Below, piece after piece: positions 1 to 10,082 of a stretch of 64,000 nucleotides of DNA (positions are counted from its first letter, which is position 1; the number at the start of each line of letters is the position of its first letter). Position numbers and translations under genes: made by a program. The notes beneath the pieces are model-generated. The model saw only the letters and a list, made by a program, of their open reading frames with translations, was not told where the DNA came from and did no database searches. This DNA comes from Phytoseiulus persimilis (taxonomy: Eukaryota; Arthropoda; Arachnida; Mesostigmata; Phytoseiidae): the NCBI GenBank assembly GCA_037576195.1, contig CM075102.1, positions 13,016,745 to 13,080,744 on the forward strand, given 5' to 3'.

Positions 1-1343
1 ACACCGATTCAGCGCTGACTCTGACGAAAAGGAGCATTTCGACGGCTAGGCAATCAGGCGAATCGTGTAAACTCCGGGAAAAACTAAGCACCGTGATCAA
101 GGCTCCTCTCCAACGGTCAACAAGTCCTCGGACCGACTTAAGGGAGGAGGCATTTCCAACAGTAAAGCCACAATCTCGACTGTTACTTTCGCTTAGCCAC
201 AGCCAAGAGGGAACACCTTCTTTCGACGTAACTACCGTGTCGACGTCATCAGCACGCGGAAAAAGATGGAAGGAGTCGTCTCCGAAAATATTGTTCTCGG
301 TCAGCGCTTACGGCCGGATAGGTCTGGTGAATTCTGCAAATACTGCCGTCCCTTCAGTGTAGTGGCTCCTCTGGAGTCATTTTGAATACACGTGAGGCGA
401 AAGCTCAATTATCGTGCTCAAAGTACCAATCAACGCTCGTGATGGGTCGAAAAATTGGAGGCGAACGAGAAGCGAAGAGCAGCTCGAAAAAGGTTGTTGC
501 GCGGACAATGTGGACAAGAATTTCCAGAGACTTGACCCGGAGCCGATCCCAGCTAAGGCCAACGAGTGAAGCCTGAATTCGGAGGACCTCACTTCATCTC
601 AAATCGATTCATTTAGGGTGTCACGAACCTGCTCAGACCGATGCCCTCTCCGACGACTCGGAAGTTAGTGGTGACTTGCGAAGACGCGATCCAACTCAGA
701 GTTCAAAATCGGAATTTACATCGCGCACGTCAGCCGCTGTGTATCGTCTGAGATGTACACGACATTCTATCCGACTTGTGAGACCTACTCATTGCTGATG
801 AGTGTATAGTTATTGATACCCAGGGTTGTTTCACATCGTTTTCTAATAATTCCGAAACTTTGGGACGAATCTCGGATCATTTTCGAATGAACACGGATCA
901 TGTCACCCGCACGCGAAATGAATCGCGATTCACTGCTCGGGAGGAGAATACGGCGGAGAAGCGATGGCTCTCTCGTTCGACATGAGTGAAGATTAAAAAG
1001 GCGTGTGATACTCGCCCGGTGAGGACTGAATACGCCTGAAAGTGTGTAAACTACACATGGTTCCGACGAATACCGACAGAATAGACTCATATTGGGGGTA
1101 ATTTGCCAGTCTGGATTTATTTCGAAACCTATGAACAAACCCGATCAAACCTCTTTCGGGAAAGGAAACCGTACTCTCGGATACCTTGCCCAACGACAGG
1201 GAATAGTTCCCGTCTGAGTCGGGAGTCGATGGACTCAGATCACAGTCCTTTTCCCGAATAGGTATAGGATATTGTACAGTTTGCAATCTCAGATCTCGAG
1301 TCGCCCGCACATGTTCCGCAGAGTCGGCGGATAACAACGGCCC
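1..1343. other. Left flank, no gene seen
   Basis: I see no supported coding exon here. Open frames on both strands overlap each other and show no domain. The 3' UTR and polyadenylation signal of the neighbouring minus-strand prefoldin gene fall in its right part. Confidence 0.5.
1116..1121 (-). terminator. Poly(A) signal of the prefoldin gene
   Basis: TTTATT on the plus strand reads AATAAA on the minus strand, about 220 nt downstream of the prefoldin stop codon. It is the first perfect hexamer I noticed downstream of that gene. Use of the site is inferred. Confidence 0.45.
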
Positions 1344-2095
1344 TCAAGCCTCCAGATTGATGTTCGTTCCGAATTTGCCGTACAGCGTCGTCTTCAACTC
1401 CGTCATTCGGGTCTTCAATTGCGTGATCTGGTCTTGGCGGTCGGAAATCTGTTTTTCTAGCTCCTCCTTATCCGCGTCCAGCCGGCCCTGAAGCGAGAAG
1501 AGAAGCGTCAGATCATTTCCCCGATCGATCTTGGGGAACATGATTCGTTCGAGAACCTCAGCAGAAAAGAGGACTTCTGCGACAACACCAGTTGACAACT
1601 CACTTGGATATCGTCGGAAGGTAGGTCGATGAAAACATCACCCATTTTGTAAGGTACTTGGTCCTCATCTTCGCCTGCAAACGTAGTGTACAGCCAATAT
1701 GAAAGGAGAATCTCCCTGGATAGAGAAGCAATTACAAGAATATCTCAGGTACCACTGGGCAAGCTTCGATATCACGGGGCTCGCGGCGGAGACCATGTGG
1801 GCGCTCCGAGACAGACGAAGATTCGAGGGTAATGGGGGTTCTCCGAGAGGCGAGGCTCCCGCCACGAGTTGGAAGCGCGACCGAAACTCAGCGCCCAATG
1901 GAGTGAACGCTGAGCGCCTAACTCACCCAGCATCAGCTCGTCCGCAGCATCCTGAAGCTTCTGAACTTCTTCATTCTTGGCTTTTATCGCTGCCTCCACT
2001 TCCTGGAGCGTCTGATTGTACCTTGCGAACTGGTTGATCTGAAGCTGGTCCTCGAGGGTTATGTTCACCTCGTCGGAATTTATTGCCTGCGCCAT
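1344..2095 (-). CDS. Pfdn4: Prefoldin subunit 4, three exons, complete
   Basis: Beta-type subunit of the hexameric prefoldin chaperone, which captures nascent actin and tubulin in the cytosol and hands them to the chaperonin CCT/TRiC. Exons on the minus strand are 1927-2095, 1604-1674 and 1344-1487. The introns (252 and 116 bp) begin GTGAG and end CAG, in phases 1 and 0. The spliced frame is 127 residues, the usual length for this subunit. Visible signatures are the N-terminal coiled coil (about residues 14-53, with QLQINQFARYNQTL), the central beta-hairpin segment PYKMGDVFIDLP (about 64-75), the second coiled coil, and the C-terminal block LYGKFGTNINLEA, nearly identical to the end of human PFDN4. 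The start is the Met preceding AQAINSDEVNITLEDQ, which matches the family's start. Prefoldin 4 is known to assemble with subunits 1, 2 and 6 around subunits 3 and 5. No partner gene lies nearby. Confidence 0.96.
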
Positions 2096-3930
2096 AATTT
2101 CTTCGCGAAGCACCTCTCTGTCTCTCGGTTTGAAGCGGTTCGACGGACACACCGCATGCAGTGTTGATCAATTCAAATAAGGCTCTCGGGACACGCAGAT
2201 AGCAGACGCAGGCGGTTCTGGGTTTTTTTTTTTCGCGACAGTGACGGCGCCATAGGATCACCGATTCGCGGGAAACTTGCGCGGCGTAAGAATGCCGTTT
2301 TCCTATCAGGGGGACATTCTCATGCCACGAATTTCTCATGGCTTTTTTTGGTGTTGCGGCCATATTCGAGAAATCCGAGGCCCCAAGGGACGGATCGGGT
2401 TCTTGGCAGCGTCCTCCATCTCTCCCTCATCATCGCTGAGTGAGTTGAAGTCGGAATGGAATAAGATTCGAGTCGGAAAAACATCAAGCATCGATGCTGT
2501 GAAACATCTGGTTGAGTCAGAATGGAAAGTTACGGTTCGGAACTGAGGAGGCTGGTCGCGGCAGCCTTTTGCTAGAATGAAATGGAGCCGTTGAGATGAG
2601 AATACTGTGCTACCTGACTCGAGGCAGCGGAACCCTTCTGAGAACCTTTCGGAACGCACAAAACCCACATGGGGCCCTGCGAATCTACAGCCGCTCCGAA
2701 TCGATTGGCGATGCGGAACTTTATCATCAACCCGGTACCGTAGGTCACTCTACGTCGATCGAGTACGGGAAAGGAGGCTTGAATGCTCTCGCGCATCGTT
2801 AACTGGGAACTCCCACATTATTCTGTTGACGATGAGGTCGTTTGGATTCTGAATGATTCCGAGTTTTCGCTGAGCGGCAGATATCACGCCACTGGAAGCT
2901 GAGCTAATAGAGGGCATTGAACTACTGCGCCGACTTACATCTCTACATCATGCTCCTACACATTCATGATTGGAAAGCAGTCGGAGACCTGATATCTGCT
3001 CCTTTGACAATCGAAGAAAACATGAGAGAGACCTGAAGACAGGAACCTATACGATTTCAATTGATACAGCAGACAGAACACCACAAAACACTCCATGAGT
3101 CAAGAGTACCCGAAAAGACTCACCCAAGAAAACCCGGGTACCGGCGCTCGACCCGCGGAGAGAGGAGAACTACTTGGGGACGCGAGTCGAATGAGCTTTT
3201 CTCTCTTTTGAATCCCTGCATTCGAACATCTCTGAGTATTATCCAAGGATTCGCGTCGACAGAGTCGCGCCCCAGCTAGACCAAGCATCACATAAACGGT
3301 GCGGTCTTTTTTTTCTCGATCTGCGTGTCGATCAGACCTCTCAGACCGATCCAGTCGGTCAGCGAGAACGTATTCGTGCCGCATGGGAGAAGTACAAGTT
3401 ACAAACCTCAGTATATCTGGTCGGAATGACACATTTATCTGACTCGATAGAAGGACCATGTATCCACCGTGCACCGATCTCGCAGCCACCTCGGAACACA
3501 GCATACAATATTGGGCTGTGGTTATCCCGTCGTTAAATGCTATGGAACTTCGGCTCACTGGGCGTGGGAAGTGCCGTTCAGAGGCAATCCATGTTCGTTT
3601 CGATTTTCATCTGGGTAGCATGGATTCCAGAGTACGGTCACGAACAATCGTCCGCATACCCGAAACAAGGAAAACGAGCTCGACCGCACTTTTGCAAAGC
3701 GAATCCGAGTGATAACGGAAGAAAGACCTCGGAGGAATCAGGCTGATTAATCACGACAATCCAAGGCCCCAATGTTATTTTCGGGGAGAATCTCGACGAT
3801 TCCGAATGAGAATTCACGGGCTCCTTCTCGACCGTGACGAATCCGAGCCCTTCCGGTCAGCATTCCCGTTTGAAGCCAGGCTGAGCCTACTGTGCGCCGC
3901 CATGGACTAACAAATTCGCGTGGTTCTATG

Positions 3931-4506
3931 CAGTAAAACTTCTATCATATCAACCGCGATTATGTCAACCTTCATTATACAATTTCTGAATTATATCGAC
4001 CTCCAATGCATCAACCCTCGATTTGATCGACTCAAGACTGTAACAACCTCGATGAAATGAACCTCGAGCTCAATGATATCTAGCTCGCCAAAAGTCGCCC
4101 TTTTTTGAGAAGTCACTCTCGGATGATGCTCCGAGATGGCCTCGAGTTTCGAGGTTAGTTCGAGCCGGCTTCACCACGGAACGGCACGAATGGCAAAGTC
4201 TCATTCGAAGTTCACATCAATGTCTTGATACAGCATCTGAGGATTCCTCAGGATCTTATCGACTTAATCTCGACCGGCCGTCACATTCATGAAACTTTCT
4301 CGAAGCCATCTGAAAGCTCTCGCTCGAAGCCCCTGCATGATAATGGTGTCAACAAGACAGAATCAAATATCCTCAGCACCTGCTAGAATCAAGGATATTT
4401 TCAGAGCGATTCGACGTACAATACTTCCGATCCAGAAATAGGTCCTAAACCTCGATTATATCAACGAAATTCGAAATCAATGATCGCTATAATCGAGGTT
4501 TCACTG
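3931..4506. mobile_element. pogo/Tigger-like MITE remnant
   Basis: The left end starts CAGTAAAACTTCTATCATAT. The right end, read on the minus strand, is CAGTGAAACCTCGATTATA, the kind of terminus seen in pogo/Tigger (Tc1-mariner superfamily) elements. The first 150 bp contain a degenerate repeated unit of about 15-18 bp resembling 'cctcgattatatcaac'. Near the right end, CCTCGATTATA (4450-4460) and TATAATCGAGG (4488-4498) form a perfect inverted repeat. No transposase frame is present, so this would be a non-autonomous copy of about 575 bp. The left and right termini match only in part, and the TA target duplication is not clean. Confidence 0.55.
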
Positions 4507-5559
4507 TGTTTTGTATCAGCCTTTGAGTCGATTGCCATCGGGTATGCTGAGGGACAGAATGATATCTAGCGTCCATGGTTGGAGACTGGAGATGTCACCT
4601 ATGCGCTCGAGTCCCCAGGAGCTAGAAGACCTCGGGAAACATCTGGAAGAGAAGGATTTCTGATCTGACTCGGGAGCCCATCGGCATGAGCAGATCATTG
4701 CTCCTTGTTTGACATTCAATCTCTCGAAGGGACCCAGTGTTAGATTGAGCGATTGATGATCCACAGCTCGCAGCACCAACTCGTACATTACACTCTTCTC
4801 GTCATTATATCGTTTATGAGGGTGCGAGCCTTAGAGCTGAAGTTCTTCTCGTGCCTCACAAACGAACCCGGGAACTCAGTCGAGAAGAGAACGGAGGATG
4901 AATTTAATATATTTGCTATGCACGGAGAGCACAAATTGTTATTTTCCCCACTCTACGCGTATTCCCAGCGCTATCGTCTTCCGAGGCGGCCCTCTTTGAC
5001 TCGCCACGGTTCGACGATAACGCCCGAGCTTCGCTCGTCTGTCAGAAATCCCTTGTCGTCGGAATCCCACCTCGAATCTCGAAACCCAGCCAGAATCTTC
5101 GCTGGACAATTTTCGGGCCAATACAAAACAGAATGCCGGGTGAGCTCTCTCATTTCGAGCTCTTGCCTCACGTAGCCCGCGCAGAGCTGGTTTGAATATT
5201 AGATAAGGCGTGTTGTGCTGGGACCTCGAGATCTTTCTTTCCACGGTACGAGAACTATCTCCCTACGAAGGTCAGTGAAGGTAAGCTGACACAGTGTTCA
5301 CAGCGACAACAATTCTGGCGATTCAGAAAATATTCCCGGAAGGGACTCCTCATTTCTGTTCCGCGGATAGGTTTGCGGAACGGGAATATGAGAATTCGAC
5401 AACGTTTCGAAGACTCTGCTCTCAGAGACTCGGCCGTACTTTCGATCTTGCGGAATCGATGTTAACGCTGGAATCAGAACGACAAGAATTTCTGGTATGC
5501 CATGTGGCCTCTAAGTGAGGAGTTTTGCGGCTGTTCACTCGCAAAGTCATTCTCTAGTA

Positions 5560-5600
5560 CAGTGGTTCCCAACCTTTTTCTCGCCGGGCACCGCAAGCGC
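5560..5600. mobile_element. hAT-type terminal repeat, solo
   Basis: The sequence CAGTGGTTCCCAACCTTTTT followed by a gccgggcaccgc tail is characteristic of the terminal inverted repeat of many hAT (Charlie-like) elements. I found no matching opposite end (ggttgggaaccactg) nearby, so this is a truncated or internally deleted remnant. The preceding 8 bases, ctctagta, could be half of a target duplication, but this is not testable without the other end. Confidence 0.5.
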
Positions 5601-7137
5601 ACGGGACAAATGCAGATTTTACGCGGCGTGGGCTATTCCTATGAAAAATCTCACTGTGTGATCTGACGCCTCCTTAGTTTACAGACCTTAGATGTCCGTT
5701 GGCCTGTTTCTTCAGATTCTGAGAGTCTGTTCTTCGCGTTTCGTTCTGTGAACATTCTTCGTCTTCACCAAGACGTGAAGAAGAACAACTGAGACAGACC
5801 GCCACTGGGTGTTTCCAAGCCGATATGGGGACGGGAGGGAGATATTCCGCCGATTCTCAACCTCTTCGTCTAAATTCGGCTCGTCGAGATGCCAACACCG
5901 GCGCAAGCAGAAGCCCAACGTCTCAATTGCTCGATGCTTCCAGAATATAGGCATCCAGGAAGACCATATTGCTGCATACCCAACGGCCCTCGGAAATCTC
6001 CCATGCACCGCGGGGTTCAACTGGCACCCCCTTCCAGAATCATTGGTCTAGTATATCAGTTGGATTACTATGACCTGGCTCAGAGTGAATTGCCGCGAGA
6101 AGGGTGTTTCCTGCTTGAGATCGCGCGCGGCTCACAGGAGTTTCGGGCTGCGAAAGTGGCCCGTAAGAAGTTCGACGCTGTACACCCCTGGTATGAGCAA
6201 AACAATGTCATGCTCACAATAGAGTCTTGGTATTACCATTTGTATAGAAACATCCAGGGAGTTGGTTTCGGCTGAGAAATTTGCCTTGATTACGATGATA
6301 TGAAGGTGTCACTCATGGACTGCATGCGGGGGTGCAACTATCTCTGACTGCTCTGCGCACTAGTTTCGCAGTGAGTCTACCCATATGATCTAGTCCCTTG
6401 CTGTGGATCCTGTATCTGCTACCCCAGCCTTCTACTATCCGGGATCATATTTTCAACGAAATTGTCGGTCGAGCAGACTTTGAGAGTATCGCGCAGAACA
6501 CGCGAGCTTCAAACTTGAAGCAATCGAGACAGTTTGAGTCAGTAGCGGCACTCCTTTGACAGGCTGGCCCATATTGAGGAGCTCGCCGGCGATTGTTATG
6601 CTGACGACTGGGCCCACGAGTCTCGGCCGGATCCAAGATGTTCTCTGCTTCGATCGCTTCGACGAGGAATCGTAGAGACAGAAAAGAAGAACCCAGCCAT
6701 ATTCTCTACTTCGGACACGTACGAACCAGAACTCGCTGGGTTCCCACTCGGATCGAGGCACAGATAGCGAGAAGTCCAAGAGCGTGGTACCTTCAGAACA
6801 TCTCGTGTGTGCTATCGCCATCATCCCTCAGGAGCTTTGAGCTCTGAATGGCTCTAAGTCCTGCCGCGTGACCACCGCATCACAGCGTGAAATGGCATTA
6901 AACTTTAATGATATCTTCGAGGGGGTGATGGGATGATCTCCCAAGGGCGAGGAGTGTAGGAGATTATTTCGGCGGGCAGAGACACAATGGTTCCCATAGT
7001 CAAAAACTGACTTCGGAGCCCGAGGATGCTGCGCTCGACCGCACGAGTTGGATTTCTATCAGTTGCTCGACGACTCACGAAACCTGGTCAGAACAGAGGA
7101 GAGTTAATGCGTGCATGCGCGGTAAGACGAATGAGCT

Positions 7138-7338
7138 TCAATGCAACAGCGCCCGAGTCGAGAAGATGATAATACTTTCGGCCGAAAATCTATTTGTTGA
7201 CTGGGAAAAGCTGGCGGGTGACGGATGAGGATGCGAGTTTTCCTCAAATCGTTCAGGGGGAAGCGACGCTCCGTAGATCGCCTCTACGCTCGTAATATCC
7301 TCCATGGTGCTGAATCCATCTTCAGCGAGAATGACCAC
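7138..7338 (-). other. Unassigned open segment, possible exon
   Basis: A minus-strand frame preceded by an acceptor-like CAG (in 'ccaatcag'). It encodes an acidic start, MEDITSVEAIYG, then a proline/serine-rich stretch and FSAESII, which loosely recalls an eh1 (Groucho-binding) motif. It lies downstream of the T-box exons on the same strand and ends in TGA. Its phase does not fit the only plausible donor in the last T-box exon, so membership in that gene is unsupported. It may equally be a chance ORF. Confidence 0.15.
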
Positions 7339-9968
7339 TCCCCTGATTGGCGGCTCGCAAAAAGGAGCGTTGTGAACAGGGCTGACCTTGAATGGGAGGT
7401 GGACAGCAAATCTGAACGATAGATCGGAAAGTTATCATCGTCTGAGCTTCTTGACTATGATCTATGGGCGGATGCAATTTCGAAGATAATGATGATGGTC
7501 ATACTGAGGTAGATGAGTTTGGTTATTGAGACGACCAGCACTCGTTCTTTCCTGTGCAGTCGTTTGCGAATCGTTTGCCTGAGGACTGGTAGTCTTTTCG
7601 TCAGATAACTCTGCTTCTTATGTCCATCGCGTAAAATCACGCAAGTATAGAGCTTCGCTGGGAGCCGTGGGCAGCCGTTCAGAGCAGGTCGGGCCCCATG
7701 GGAGCTTCGATAGAACGACCTCCCGTGGTAGCGGTTTCCCACCTCCCTTGGATAACAGCTATATTTATAGGGCTCCGAAGAGGGACCGGGGCTTTCGATC
7801 ACCAATCCTCTAACAGCGCCACATGCGGTATCACTGAAGCCCGTTCGAGTTTGAGAGATCCTCCCGGAGACTGTGTTCGGCAAAGTTGGTTGAAGACACG
7901 CAATCTGAGACCCTCCAGAGCACCTGTTTTGTTCAGTCAATCACACTCTCAGAGCGGTTGGCTGGAGCATTATCCGGATAGCTGAAGGTTGCCGGTCGTG
8001 TTTGCCCCGGAATCGTGGAGTCAACTCGCTCCACAGAACCTACGATAGGTTTTCGGCTCCGAGATCTGTGTTGGCTATGTCTCTCATACCTGACAAAACA
8101 GCTTTCCGCGGGAATACAAAGCTCTGTTGTTTCTCTAGACTCGAGGATTATTTATCAGAGATGAAATGCAGGGATTGCCCAGGCGGTCAAAAAAGGAGTG
8201 GGATGAGACAACCATCCGAGGCGCCGAATGCCAGAATTGGGTTGCGTCGGGGTGGAATGACAAAGAGAGGATGCATGGACCGTAGAACTGAGAGAGGAAA
8301 CGGAACGAGACGCATAAGGGGAAACATTGGAGACAACTCGAAGGGGCGAGGAATGGGACAACGAGTGATGAAGGAGAGCCGCTATCGAATCTCGGCTCTG
8401 CGAGAATCCAGTTCGTGTAAAGGATCCTCGGTGGCAAGTTGTTCCACTTTAATAAGACTCTGTGTCTCGGCATGGCAACCGAGAGGAACGGAGAGCATTC
8501 GAGAGAGCTCTAGCGGGAGAGTGAAAGACATTTCGCTTGCCCGCCTAGCAAGCCTCTTCCTTCAATAAAGTCACCAACGCTTGTCGTCGGCAAGCGAATG
8601 AACAAAAAGGATATTTTTCAAAATAGAAGGAGGAGAAGACGACGTCAACAACAACGGAGAGCCGCAAACTTTTCTAATACCCTCTTCACGGTGAGCTCCG
8701 CAAGAGAAAGAAGAAGCAGCTAGATCTCTTTCTCTAGCCTCTTCTCGCGAACTTGCTCGGTAACATTGCAGCAATATAACACTCCCGAGCCAACATCTTG
8801 ATTGACTGTTCGACAGCAGCCGTTTGGCTGTTTCTCCCCGGCCTTTTTTCAACTTCTTTTGTTGTTATTTCTTGCTCTCCGTCAACGCTGCCGTGGGTGA
8901 TACCGTTTCCGGGGGTATTTACCACTCATTCGTAAACAACGAATCTGTTCGCTCGCTCTGGCTCTCGGATCGAGCATCACATCTGAAATCCAGAAGAACT
9001 CCGCATCCGATATTGAGAAGTTCGGAAAAACAAAGATATATTAGCAGTATCGAAAACATACAGGAATTTACTTCTCTTCCCCATGATCATGGGAATAACA
9101 TCGAATATCCGACGGAAATCGCCACCGAGTTCTCCAGATCCGTATCATCAATATTAACATTCAGCTTGTCGTGTTATACTCGACGGTTATTATATTACAT
9201 TCTTTACATTAAGTTATCTTGAAGGCACAACTTTCAATGAATTCCAGAATCAGTTTCCCATTCTCCTATTCGGTAGTCCTCCCTGAAATCCATTCCCTAA
9301 CATTGGTTGAATGTCCTATGATCGTATTTGATTCGAGCTCTGCGTTTACCTCCGCAACACTTCGATCCCGTCAACAATGCTATTTATCGTCAACTGAGCA
9401 CAGCTCTTCGTTTTCTCTTCGATCTCGGAGTTCAGAAACTACTTGAGCTCCGCATATAGTTAATCGTCATTACGTTGCAGGTTGCACGTTGTGATTTTCG
9501 TTTTTTTTTTTCTTCTAAGTTGAATCTACATCCTCTTATGCCAACGTGACGTCATCATTCGCTTGCACGATTTGCTTTTCTTTTTCATTTTAGTCCGCAA
9601 CTTCCGCGTATTCTCTCACATCTTTCGTTCAGCTGCAGAAAGTCCCACCCCCGGCGAATTCAAAGCAAAAATTGCCATGACTCGTGCAGTGTTCCGTCGG
9701 AGCCTCTGGGAGGCCGGGATCGCGGAGTTTCCTTCGGAACACAGGCCGTGTTTCTATTTTCTCTCAAAGTTGTCACAGTTTTCTCCCGAGTCGTGTTCAT
9801 TTGGATTTTCTTTCTCGATATCGTTCGGTGTATCAAGTCCAGGTGAGGAATTCGATTTGAATTTTGGATACTCGCATGGTAGAACAGATGCCCCACCATC
9901 GCGTCGAACCACTCGACAAGTTTCGATGACTCGAATAATATTCAGATGACTACTCCTGGGATAAAGAT

Positions 9969-10082
9969 TCAGAAAGTTTGCACTCTCTCGGTGTTAGAAG
10001 ATGGCCAGTAATCGGAAGTCGAAGCATCGCTGTCCCGGAATCCTTTGGCGAAAGGGTTGGAGGCAATTTTCAATTGAGTGAT
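9969..10082 (-). CDS. org-1: T-box gene, last exon found: ITQLKIA to stop
   Basis: The acceptor is cttttcttgcag|ATC, with a good pyrimidine tract. The exon encodes [17 protein letters not shown], the invariant end of the T-box including the phenylalanines that enter the minor groove, then 20 residues ([20 protein letters not shown]) and a TGA. The only GT before the stop is in GAGA|GTGCAA, a poor donor, so this may be the real C-terminus. Most Tbx1 relatives have a much longer tail. A downstream exon reached through that weak donor cannot be excluded. Confidence 0.85.
   Translation of the reverse strand: MTQLKIASNPFAKGFRDSDASTSDYWPSSNTERVQTF

Larger units (their letters stand above)
2096..9968. 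other. Intergenic stretch with transposon remnants
   Basis: Between the prefoldin start and the T-box stop codon, both on the minus strand. No exon can be supported. It includes the prefoldin promoter side (no clear TATA box; a run of T at about 2222-2233), a pogo/Tigger-like MITE, a solo hAT-like terminal repeat and the likely 3' UTR of the T-box gene. Open frames such as 8002-8568 (+) have no recognisable domain and read as chance ORFs. Confidence 0.5.

Noticed and set aside
1772..2152. Long antisense and read-through frames around prefoldin exon 1
   Set aside because: These are the unspliced continuation of the prefoldin exon into its intron and shadows on the other strand. The splice donor and the conserved protein settle the structure.
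8002..8568. 188-codon plus-strand frame ending in an AATAAA
   Set aside because: The hexamer overlaps the stop codon, so it cannot serve as this frame's polyadenylation signal at a sensible distance. The translation is low-complexity (Arg/Gly/Ser) with no domain.
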